NCBI GenBank assembly: GCA_036374175.1
Contig: DASUUH010000116.1
Span: 1 to 64,000 of the forward strand
Length of the DNA: 64,000 nt
Direction: 5' to 3'
From: JASLBX01 sp036374175
Lineage (GTDB): Bacteria; Actinomycetota; Actinomycetes; Jiangellales; Jiangellaceae
How positions within the stretch are numbered: the first letter of the stretch is position 1; the number at the start of each line of letters is the position of its first letter. Shown in pieces: positions 45,956 to 54,108 of this stretch. The notes below the pieces were generated by a model. That model searched no databases. It was not told the origin of the DNA and was given only the letters and a program-made list of their open reading frames with translations. The translations under genes and the position numbers were made by a program.

Positions 45956-48622
45956 TTACTCAAGCCGCCTCGTGTACCAGTCCGACCGGGTGCCGGGGCG
46001 GGCCACGGTGGCCGAGCCGTTCACGACCGAGCAGCCGTCGGGCGCTGCCAGGATGGGTGTGAGCTGAAGGTCGATCACCTCGGGCAGATCGTCGGTCAGC
46101 CGCGAGACGCGATGCAGCAGGTCTTCGATCGCGGCCAGGTCCGCAACCGCGCCGCCGCGGTAACCCAACAGCAACGGCGCGGCCTTGATCTCCCGGATCA
46201 TCTCTCTGGCGTCGACGTCGGTCAGCGGTGGTATGCGGTACGCGCGGTCACCGAGCAGGTCGGTCGGCACGCCGGACATGCCGAATGACACGACAGGGCC
46301 GAACAGGTCGTCCTCCTCGGCCCGGATCACCACCGGAATGCCAGGCGGCGCCATCGGCTGCACGACGAACTGCGCCTCGGCGGGGTCGGCGAGCATCTGC
46401 GCCATCGTCGCCCACGCGTCGCGCATCTCGTCCGCGGTGTCGATGTTGCGCCACACGTCTGCCAGGTCGGGCCGGAACCGCAGGTGCGGTGCGGTGGCCT
46501 TCAGCACGACGTTCCAACCGAGTCGCTCGCCGGCCGCAACCGCGTCGTCGACCGTGGCCGCCGGAATGATCTCCAGTAGCGGGATCCCGTAGCACGCGAG
46601 CAGTTGGCGCAGCCTGTCATGGTCAAGGTCGGTGCCGTTTGGATCGCCGTCCAGCGCCGCGGCGACGATGTTCCGAGCCCCATCTTCGTCACAGCCGTCC
46701 ATCTCAGGCACCGATCCCTGGGGGCGCCGCCGCCAGGCGGCATACGTCGTCGCGTGAGCGAGGGCACGCGCCGCCTCCTCGGCCGACGGGTAGGAGGGAA
46801 TCGATCCGCGGGCGGCGATGCCCCGCTCGTCGAGCACCCGCAACGGCTCGGGCACTCCCCTGCTGCCGAGGAACGTCGTGACGATCGGCTTGGCCGGCCG
46901 CGCGGCCGCCGTAGCGGCCAGGACGCGCGCGACCTCGTCGCCGCGTGATGACTCCACGGTTGGCACGAAGACCACGATGATCGAGTCGACGTTCGACTCG
47001 TCCAGCGTCTCGGCCAACGCCCGTTCGAAGTCGGCGGCGGACGCCGACGGTCCGAGATCACGCGGCTGACCCACTACCGCCAGCCCGGCGCTGTCGGCGG
47101 CATCCGCGGCCAGTAGTCCGATCGAGTCCGAGTTGCCGACCACCGCCACGCGGTGACCGTCCGGCAGCGGCTGGTAGGCCAACACCTGGGCGGCGTCGAA
47201 CATCTCCGCGAGCGTGTCAACGCGGATGACACCCGACTGGCGGAACAGCGCGTCCATTGCGGCCACCGGCACCGCACTGCGGCGCACCGCGTGCCCGAGC
47301 GGCACACCTTGCGTCGAGCGTCCGCTCTTGACCGCCACAATGGGTTTGCCGAACGCGAGCCGGCGGGCCAGCCGGAAGAACTTGCGCGGGTTGCCGAGCG
47401 ACTCCAGGTAGAGCAGGACGACATCGGTCGCCGCGTCGTCCTGCCAGTACTGCAGCAGGTCGTTGCCCGACACGTCGGCCCGGTTGCCGGCCGAGACGAA
47501 GGTGGCCAGGCCAAGCCCGCGCTCAGCTACGGTCTCCAGAATGGCGATGCCCAACGCGCCGGACTGCGAGAAGAACCCGACCCGGCCCGGCGGCGGCACG
47601 ATGTGGGCGAGAGATGCGTTCAGCGAGTACTCAGGATCAGTGTTGACAATGCCCAGGCAGTTCGGGCCCACTACACGCATGCCGTTCGCGCGGGCCAGCC
47701 GGACCAGTTCAGCCTGCCGGGCGCGGCCCTCCTGTTCACCGGTCTCCGCGAACCCGGCAGAGACCACGACCAGACCCTTCACGCCCTTGGCCGCGCAATC
47801 CAGCACGACCGGCAGCACGGCCGGGGCCGGCACCACAATGACCGCCAGGTCTACCTCGGCGGGAATCTCAGCGACGCTCGCATAGGCGGGAACCCCGGCG
47901 ATAGCCGTAGCTTCGGGGTTCACCGCGTAGACCGGCCCGGTGAACCCGCCCAGCACCAGGTTGCGCACGATCGCCTGGCCGACCTTTTCCCGCGAGCGGC
48001 TCGCACCGACGACGGCCACGGATTGCGGCGTCAGCAGCCGCGCGATCGAGCGGGCTTCGGCGCGGTGTTCGCGGGCGGTCATCACGGCCAGTGAGTCCTC
48101 GGTGGGATGGATCTCGAAGCTGACGTGGACCACACCGTCCTCGTACGTGTTACCGACCGTGTACCCGGCATCCGCGAAGACCTTGATCATCTTTCGGTTA
48201 TGTGGCAGCACCTCCGCTACAAACCTGCCGATGCCGTTCTCGCGAGCCGCCTGAGCAAGGTGTTCGAGCAGGACGCTGCCGATCCCCCGGCCCTGATGAG
48301 CGTCCTCGACCAGGAACGCCACCTCAGCCTGCTCCTTGTCGATGCGGTCGTACCGTCCGACGGCGATCATGTCGTCGCCGGACAGCATGATCAGAGCGAC
48401 CCGGTCGGCGTGGTCGACGTGGGTGAACAACTCGATGTCGCGCTCGGACAGGTTCGGGTACGGCGCGAAGAAGCGGTAGTACTTCGACTCGTCGCTCACC
48501 CTGGCGTAGAAAGCGACCAGCCGGTCGCGGTCGTCCGGCCGGATCGGCCGGACGTGGGCCGTCGCCCCGTCGGACAGCACGACGTCGGCTTCCCAGTGCG
48601 CCGGGTACAACGGCTGAGGCAT
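45956..48622 (-). CDS. GNAT / acyl-CoA synthetase fusion, protein acetyltransferase (Pat type)
   Basis: 888-residue protein. The N-terminal GNAT domain (about 20-165, acetyl-CoA loop EDAHQGRGIGSVLLEHL) precedes an NDP-forming acyl-CoA synthetase-like region: CoA-binding fold from about 185 (LLTPQSVAVVGASRSREKVGQ), succinyl-CoA-synthetase-like middle (FFSQSGALGIAI, the loop near GHAVR), and an ATP-grasp half from about 660. This GNAT-first order matches Streptomyces-type Pat enzymes that acetylate lysines of acetyl-CoA synthetase, unlike the synthetase-first order of enterobacterial Pat. The ATG at 48622 follows TAGCAT by ten bases and fits a leaderless transcript; ATG 48634 is the alternative. 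Divergent from parC. Confidence 0.85.
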   Translation of the reverse strand: MPQPLYPAHWEADVVLSDGATAHVRPIRPDDRDRLVAFYARVSDESKYYRFFAPYPNLSERDIELFTHVDHADRVALIMLSGDDMIAVGRYDRIDKEQAEVAFLVEDAHQGRGIGSVLLEHLAQAARENGIGRFVAEVLPHNRKMIKVFADAGYTVGNTYEDGVVHVSFEIHPTEDSLAVMTAREHRAEARSIARLLTPQSVAVVGASRSREKVGQAIVRNLVLGGFTGPVYAVNPEATAIAGVPAYASVAEIPAEVDLAVIVVPAPAVLPVVLDCAAKGVKGLVVVSAGFAETGEQEGRARQAELVRLARANGMRVVGPNCLGIVNTDPEYSLNASLAHIVPPPGRVGFFSQSGALGIAILETVAERGLGLATFVSAGNRADVSGNDLLQYWQDDAATDVVLLYLESLGNPRKFFRLARRLAFGKPIVAVKSGRSTQGVPLGHAVRRSAVPVAAMDALFRQSGVIRVDTLAEMFDAAQVLAYQPLPDGHRVAVVGNSDSIGLLAADAADSAGLAVVGQPRDLGPSASAADFERALAETLDESNVDSIIVVFVPTVESSRGDEVARVLAATAAARPAKPIVTTFLGSRGVPEPLRVLDERGIAARGSIPSYPSAEEAARALAHATTYAAWRRRPQGSVPEMDGCDEDGARNIVAAALDGDPNGTDLDHDRLRQLLACYGIPLLEIIPAATVDDAVAAGERLGWNVVLKATAPHLRFRPDLADVWRNIDTADEMRDAWATMAQMLADPAEAQFVVQPMAPPGIPVVIRAEEDDLFGPVVSFGMSGVPTDLLGDRAYRIPPLTDVDAREMIREIKAAPLLLGYRGGAVADLAAIEDLLHRVSRLTDDLPEVIDLQLTPILAAPDGCSVVNGSATVARPGTRSDWYTRRLE

Positions 48623-48788
48623 GGTGTCTCGCATGCTACCGGCCCGTCCGCCCATTCCGGCGTCTCATCGGATGCACCGAGCCCGCGACGATCAGGTGGG
48701 CAAGTGCGGGTCGGTCCACAGCTCGGTCGGATTGGCGAGCGACAATGAGGCGTCCGAACTCCGTTTCGACCGAGGAGCACGACCGGCC

Positions 48789-51700
48789 ATGGCCCGCCGT
48801 ACTACCAAGAACCCGCCGCCGGAGGACTTCGAGGAGGTGATCCTCGACGTCGACATCTCTGAAGAGATGCGCGGCAGTTTCCTCGAGTACGCGTACTCGG
48901 TCATCTACTCGCGCGCGATTCCCGACGCACGTGACGGCCTCAAGCCCGTCCAGCGGCGGATCTTGTTCCAGATGAACGAGATGGGCTTGCGCCCTGACCG
49001 GGCCCACGTCAAGTGCGGCCGCGTTGTCGGCGACGTGATGGGCAAGTTGCACCCCCACGGCGACGGCGCCATCTACGACACCCTCGTCCGGATGGCCCAG
49101 CCGTGGGCGATGCGCCTGCCGCTGGTCGACGGCCACGGCAACTTTGGATCTCTGGACGCTGGACCGGCGGCCTACCGATATTGCCTGGCGGGCGAAACGC
49201 GCGTTCGACTCGCCGACGGCACCTCACCCCGCATTGACGATCTTGTCGATCTCGACGAACCCGGGGAAGACGACGTCGACTTCGACGTCCTCGACAAGGA
49301 CGGCAAGCCGGTCCGCGTGACCAAGGTCTTCAACTCGGGCATCCATCCAACCAAGGTGCTGCGCACCGCCGACGGATATGAACTGCGCGGCAGCCACAAC
49401 CACCCGGTGCTCTGCCTGGTTCCATTGATGGGCGTCCCGATGTTCCAGTGGCTGCGCTTAGACGAGATCTCGCCAGGGACGGTCGTGTGTGTGGCGCGCA
49501 ACGCGTGGACGACGGCCGTACCTACGGCCCGCGAGTGGATGCTCGGCGTATTGGCTGGCGCGTGGGTCACCGAAGGCTGGGCATTGGCGACACGGGCCGG
49601 GTTCAACAACACCGACGCGGAATTCTTCGGCCATGTGCTTAGCGCGTACGACGCTCTCGTTGGAGGTCGCCGCTACATCAACAGCCGGACGCTGCGCGAC
49701 GGCCACAAGCTGGTCCACGAGATCGATATTCAACGCATCGAGAACCTCATCGAAACACCGCTGGAAGACTTCATCGGGCCGAAAGCGGCGGACAAGCACA
49801 TTCCCGGGTACGTCTGGGAGGGCGGTCCCGGCGTGAAGCGGGCGTTCCTGATGGCTGCTTTCGAGGGGGATGGATCGCTCGTCAACGACAAGCGCGACAC
49901 GCACCGAATCCAGTTCCACTCGTACAGCCGGCGGCTGGCGCGCGGTGTTCAGGACCTACTTCTCGAGTTTGGCATTTGGTCCCGCTTGTACAAGTACGGC
50001 GGCGAGTACCGGCTCGTCATCGCCGGCCGCCACAACGTGCGGGCGTTCGCCGAGCGTGTGGGATTCCTAACCGCGAAGCAGCGGCAGCTCCTGGCCATGC
50101 TTGACTCGGTGCCCGGGACGTCCCGTTCCCTCTCCGGCGATCATGTGCCATTCGTAGCCGACTACGTGCTCTCGACGCTCCCGCCAACCCACGGCAGCGG
50201 CCGCAAGTGGTTCACCAAGCACAACTTCGACCGGCTCGAACGGTGGGACGCCGATCGCAGCCTGATCCTCAGCAAACTACGGGACGACGAGATTCTCCGC
50301 ACCATCCTGCCGATCATGGATTCTGGCTACCGGTTCGTCGAGGTGGCCGAGATTTCCGACGCCGAACCCGCGACCGTCTACTCGCTACGAGTAGAAACCG
50401 AAGATCACTCGTTCCTTGCCGGCGGCTTCGTCAACCACAACACCGAGTGCCGGATGGCCGAGCCGGCGACGCTGCTCACCCAGTCGCTCGACGAGAACGT
50501 CGTCGACATGGTGCCGAACTACGACGGCCAGTTCGAGCAGCCCGAGGTGCTGCCGGCCGCATTCCCGAACCTGCTGGTCAACGGCGCGAGCGGGATCGCG
50601 GTCGGCATGGCCACCAACATGCCGCCGCACAACCTCGGCGAGGTCATCGAGGCGGCGCGGCACCTGCTGGCCAACCCAGACTCGACGCTCGACGACCTGA
50701 TGCGGTTCGTCCCGGGCCCGGACCTGCCTACCGGCGGTCGCATCGTCGGGCTGGAAGGCATCCGCGAGGCCTACGAAACCGGCCGCGGTTCGTTCCGAAC
50801 CCGCGCCACCGCCCGGGTCGAGAACATCACCGCCCGGCGCAAGGGCATCGTCGTCACCGAACTGCCGTACATGGTCGGCCCGGAACGGGTGCGCCAGCGC
50901 ATCGCCGAGCTGGTCCGCAGCAAGAAGCTGCAAGGCGTCGCCGATGTCGAGGACTACACCGACCGCAACACCAGCCTCCGCCTGGTGATCGAGCTCAAGA
51001 GCGGCTTCGTACCAGAGGCGGTGCTCGAGCAGCTCTACCGGCTGACCCCGCTCGAGGAATCGTTCGCGATCAACAACGTCGCGCTCGTGGACGGCCAGCC
51101 CCGGACGCTGGGCCTCAAAGAGCTGCTCGAGGTCTTCCTCAGACACCGGCTCGACGTGGTCCGGCGGCGCAGCGAGTTCCGCCGCACCAAGGCGGCCGAC
51201 CGTCTCCACCTGGTCGACGGCCTGCTGATCGCACTGCTGGACATCGACGAGGTGATTCAGCTGATCCGTTCGTCAGAGGACGCCACCGACGCGCGAAACC
51301 GGTTGATGAGTGTGTTCGACCTGACCGAGATCCAGGCCCGGTACATTCTCGACACCCCGCTGCGCCGGCTCACCAAATACGACCGGCTCGAGTTGGAGAC
51401 CGAGGCCGACGAACTGCGCCGCACGATCGCCGAGCTCACCGAGATCCTGGAGAGCGCCGACAGGCTCCGCGACGTCGTGTCACAAGAGCTCGCCGACGTG
51501 GCCGCTGCACACGCGACGCCGCGGCGCACGGTGCTGCTCGAGTCAGCAGGCACTCCTGCTGCAACGCCAGCGGCGAGCACACTTGAAGTGTCCGACGACC
51601 CGTGCCATGTGCTGCTGTCATCCACCGGCCTGCTGGCCCGGACGATGAACGCTGAGCCGCTGGCCGCCGGTGGCAAGCGGGCCAAACACGACGTCATCGT

Positions 51701-52508
51701 CTCCCACGTGAGGGCCACAGCACGAGGCCACGTCGGCGTCGTGACCAGTACCGGGCGGATCGTCCGACTGCCGGTGCTCGACCTGCCGGCGCTGCCGCCG
51801 ACGGCGCAGGCACCCAACCTGTCCGGCGGGGCCCCGGTCAAGGAGTTCATCGAACTGGCCAAAGACGAGCGGATCCTCTGCCTGACCACCTTCGATCCCG
51901 ACTCCCCCGGCCTGGCGTTGGGGACGGCGCGCGGCATCGTCAAACGGGTTAACCCGGACTACCCGTCGAACAAGGATGAGTGGGACGTGATCCGGCTCGA
52001 CGACGACGACCGGGTCGTGGGCGCCACGGAGCTGCGCACTGGTGAAGAGGACCTCGTCTTCGTGTCGTCTGATGCACAACTGCTGAAGTTCTCGGCCAAC
52101 GCGGTCAGGCCGCAGGGCCGCAGCGGCGGCGGGGTGGCCGGCATTCGGCTCGCCAAGGGCACCCGGGCCGTGTTCTTCGGGTCCGTCCAACCTGGTACCG
52201 AGTCATCGGTCGTCACGATCTCCGGCAGCTCCGATGCGCTGCCTGGCACCCAGGCAGGGAACGTCAAGGTCACCCCGTACCCGGAGTACCCCGCCAAGGG
52301 ACGGGCCACCGGGGGCGTGCGCTGCCACCGGTTCCTCAAGGGTGAGGACACCCTGCTGCTCGCCTGGGCAGGCCCGGCCCCCGCCCTTGCCGCAGCCGCG
52401 AGCGGCGTACCGATTGCGCTGCCGGACTCGACCGGACGCCGAGACGGCTCGGGCAGCCCGGCGCCGCAACCTATTGCGGCTGTCGCCGGGCCGCCCGTGC
52501 AGTACTGA
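48789..52508 (+). CDS. parC: DNA topoisomerase IV subunit A (ParC) with intein
   Basis: Cuts and rejoins DNA in the type IIA topoisomerase that separates replicated chromosomes. The 1239-residue product contains an 819-residue host protein and a 420-residue intein. Host motifs are SRAIPDARDGLKPVQRRILF (about 41-60), HPHGDGAIYD (88-97, the quinolone region) and the catalytic Y131 in AAYRY, directly before the intein; the chain continues TECRMAEPA. The C-terminal part lacks an evident GyrA box, which favours ParC over GyrA, as does the neighbourhood of DUF5998 and pat. GAGGAG and the family N-terminus support ATG 48789. The host protein is functional only after protein splicing. Confidence 0.93.
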   Translation: MARRTTKNPPPEDFEEVILDVDISEEMRGSFLEYAYSVIYSRAIPDARDGLKPVQRRILFQMNEMGLRPDRAHVKCGRVVGDVMGKLHPHGDGAIYDTLVRMAQPWAMRLPLVDGHGNFGSLDAGPAAYRYCLAGETRVRLADGTSPRIDDLVDLDEPGEDDVDFDVLDKDGKPVRVTKVFNSGIHPTKVLRTADGYELRGSHNHPVLCLVPLMGVPMFQWLRLDEISPGTVVCVARNAWTTAVPTAREWMLGVLAGAWVTEGWALATRAGFNNTDAEFFGHVLSAYDALVGGRRYINSRTLRDGHKLVHEIDIQRIENLIETPLEDFIGPKAADKHIPGYVWEGGPGVKRAFLMAAFEGDGSLVNDKRDTHRIQFHSYSRRLARGVQDLLLEFGIWSRLYKYGGEYRLVIAGRHNVRAFAERVGFLTAKQRQLLAMLDSVPGTSRSLSGDHVPFVADYVLSTLPPTHGSGRKWFTKHNFDRLERWDADRSLILSKLRDDEILRTILPIMDSGYRFVEVAEISDAEPATVYSLRVETEDHSFLAGGFVNHNTECRMAEPATLLTQSLDENVVDMVPNYDGQFEQPEVLPAAFPNLLVNGASGIAVGMATNMPPHNLGEVIEAARHLLANPDSTLDDLMRFVPGPDLPTGGRIVGLEGIREAYETGRGSFRTRATARVENITARRKGIVVTELPYMVGPERVRQRIAELVRSKKLQGVADVEDYTDRNTSLRLVIELKSGFVPEAVLEQLYRLTPLEESFAINNVALVDGQPRTLGLKELLEVFLRHRLDVVRRRSEFRRTKAADRLHLVDGLLIALLDIDEVIQLIRSSEDATDARNRLMSVFDLTEIQARYILDTPLRRLTKYDRLELETEADELRRTIAELTEILESADRLRDVVSQELADVAAAHATPRRTVLLESAGTPAATPAASTLEVSDDPCHVLLSSTGLLARTMNAEPLAAGGKRAKHDVIVSHVRATARGHVGVVTSTGRIVRLPVLDLPALPPTAQAPNLSGGAPVKEFIELAKDERILCLTTFDPDSPGLALGTARGIVKRVNPDYPSNKDEWDVIRLDDDDRVVGATELRTGEEDLVFVSSDAQLLKFSANAVRPQGRSGGGVAGIRLAKGTRAVFFGSVQPGTESSVVTISGSSDALPGTQAGNVKVTPYPEYPAKGRATGGVRCHRFLKGEDTLLLAWAGPAPALAAAASGVPIALPDSTGRRDGSGSPAPQPIAAVAGPPVQY
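49182..50441 (+). other. Intein with LAGLIDADG homing endonuclease, inserted at the ParC catalytic tyrosine
   Basis: 420 codons from Cys132 to Asn551. Splicing blocks: block A CLAGETRVRL; block B GSHNHPVLCL with the catalytic His (Ser replaces the usual Thr of TxxH); block F VYSLRVETEDHSFLAGG and block G VNHN, with Thr as the first extein residue. Two dodecapeptide-like endonuclease motifs, LGVLAGAWVTEG (252-263) and FLMAAFEGDG (353-362), keep acidic catalytic positions, although the first has Glu where Asp is usual. The site Tyr|Cys...Asn|Thr is the same place as in the mycobacterial GyrA inteins. Frame is open throughout, so splicing is expected. Endonuclease activity is inferred only. Confidence 0.93.
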
Positions 52509-52520
52509 TCCGGCCGGTGC

Positions 52521-53255
52521 TCAGCCTCGCAACCCGCGCACGACTGCCCAGACGATGATCGCGCCGGCTATCACGGCGACGACCGGCACGACGCGCCTGG
52601 CGATGGATCCGCCGGCCACCTGAACCAGATTGATCGTGTCCGGAGTCGGCCGCGGCTCGGCTGGACGCGTGCCGGTGCTGGCCGGCCCTGTCGTTCCAGC
52701 GGCCGGTCCGGCTGCCTCCGGTCCTGCTGCCGTTTCCGGTTGGCCGGCCGCTACGGGTTCACCAGCCATCTCACCCCCGGCCGGTGTCTCCCCCGCCGCC
52801 GGTGCTGCCTCTCCGGCGCCGAGCCGATCCGCCAGACAGTCGGCGAACTGGCCGAGCAGCTTCGCGCCCACCTCGTCCATCACGCCGCGGCCGAACTGCG
52901 CGGGCCGTCCCGTGATGGCCAGGTCGGTCTCAACGTTGACCTGGGTGCCATCGTCAACCTGAAGCAGCACTGCGGTTACCGTGGCAGCGGCTGTGCCAGC
53001 ACCGCGAGTCTCGCGGCCCTTGGCCTGCACGACGACGCGGCGGGTGGCGGCGTCCTTTTCAAGGAAGGAAGCCGTGCCGCTGTACGCGACGGTGACGGGG
53101 CCAACGCGTACCTTCACCTTGCCGGCGAAGGTGTCGCCGTCGACCGATTCGATGGTTGCGCCGGGCATGCACGGCGCCACCCGTTCGACGTCCAGCAGCA
53201 CGTGCCAGGCCTGCTCGACCGGGACCGGCACAGTGAATTCATGTTCGAGTCGCAT
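52521..53255 (-). CDS. coxG: CoxG-like SRPBCC protein with C-terminal membrane anchor
   Basis: 244 residues: an SRPBCC (START-like) domain at about 1-150 (MRLEHEFTVPVPVEQAWHVLLDVERVAPCMPGA at the start, given by FTVPVPVEQAWHVLLD; then ITGRPAQFGRGVMDEVGAKL), a Pro/Ala/Glu-rich linker, and one transmembrane helix at about 222-240 followed by RGLRG. CoxG proteins are thought to recruit CO dehydrogenase to the cytoplasmic membrane. It is the last gene of the form II set; ATG 53255 is 4 bases after coxM. Confidence 0.85.
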   Translation of the reverse strand: MRLEHEFTVPVPVEQAWHVLLDVERVAPCMPGATIESVDGDTFAGKVKVRVGPVTVAYSGTASFLEKDAATRRVVVQAKGRETRGAGTAAATVTAVLLQVDDGTQVNVETDLAITGRPAQFGRGVMDEVGAKLLGQFADCLADRLGAGEAAPAAGETPAGGEMAGEPVAAGQPETAAGPEAAGPAAGTTGPASTGTRPAEPRPTPDTINLVQVAGGSIARRVVPVVAVIAGAIIVWAVVRGLRG

Positions 53256-53259
53256 CGGC

Positions 53260-54108
53260 TCACATCCCCGCGGCCGCAACCACGGCTCGGCGTGTCAGTA
53301 CGTGGGCCAGGTGGGCCCGGTAGTCGGCAGAAGCATGGATATCCGTCGTCGGATTAAGTCCTTCGGTCGCCGCCTCCGCGGCAGCAGCCACGGCCTCCGG
53401 CGTGGCGTCGGCACCGGCCAGCGCGGCTTCGACAGCCGCCGCGCGCACTGGCGTCGATCCGACGTTGACCAGCCCGATCCGCGCCGAACCGATCGTCCCG
53501 TTGGAACGCTGGACGACCGCCACCGCACCGACCATCGCCCACGCCTGGGCCGACCGGTTGAACTTCTCGTACCGGTGCCCCCAGCCCTCACTCAGCTTGG
53601 GCAGGGAAACCGACACGAGTACCTCCTCCGGAGCCACAGCCGTTTGCAGATAGTCGACGAAGAACTCCGCGGCGGGCACCTCACGGCGGCCGCCCCGGCC
53701 TGCGATGGTCATCGTCGCATCAAGCGCCAACGCGAGCGCCGGCAGGTCACCCGCCGGGTCGGCATGGGCGATCGATCCGCCGAAGGTGCCGCGATGCCGG
53801 ACTGCCGGGTCGGCGACCGTCGCCGTCACCTCGGCGATGACCGGGCAGTGGGTGCGTACCAACGGATCACGCAGCACCTCGTCGTGGGTCGTAGCGGCAC
53901 CGATCACCAGCCGGTCACCCTCCTCGCGGACGCCGCGCATCTCCTCGACCCGGGAGACGTCGACCAGGACCTCGGGATAGGCCAGCCGCAGGCGCATCAG
54001 CGGGATCAAGCTCTGGCCGCCGGCCAGGACCTTGGCGTCCTCGCTCAGCGCGGAGACCGCCTCGTCGACCGAGCCGGCCCGGACGTACTCGAACTGTGCA
54101 GGTATCAC
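53260..54108 (-). CDS. coxM: CO dehydrogenase-type FAD subunit (form II set)
   Basis: Medium FAD-binding subunit of a molybdenum hydroxylase, 282 residues. FAD motifs are VLAGGQSLIP (about 27-36) and the TFGGSIAHADPAGD segment (about 108-121); the C-terminal CO_deh_flav_C domain follows from about 175. It passes electrons from the iron-sulfur subunit to quinone. GTG 54108 overlaps the coxL stop by 4 bases. Confidence 0.93.
   Translation of the reverse strand: MIPAQFEYVRAGSVDEAVSALSEDAKVLAGGQSLIPLMRLRLAYPEVLVDVSRVEEMRGVREEGDRLVIGAATTHDEVLRDPLVRTHCPVIAEVTATVADPAVRHRGTFGGSIAHADPAGDLPALALALDATMTIAGRGGRREVPAAEFFVDYLQTAVAPEEVLVSVSLPKLSEGWGHRYEKFNRSAQAWAMVGAVAVVQRSNGTIGSARIGLVNVGSTPVRAAAVEAALAGADATPEAVAAAAEAATEGLNPTTDIHASADYRAHLAHVLTRRAVVAAAGM

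Noticed and set aside
48789..52508. Assignment of the intein-bearing gene to gyrA
   Set aside because: The C-terminal region lacks an evident GyrA box and the neighbours are those of parC in relatives; some uncertainty remains.
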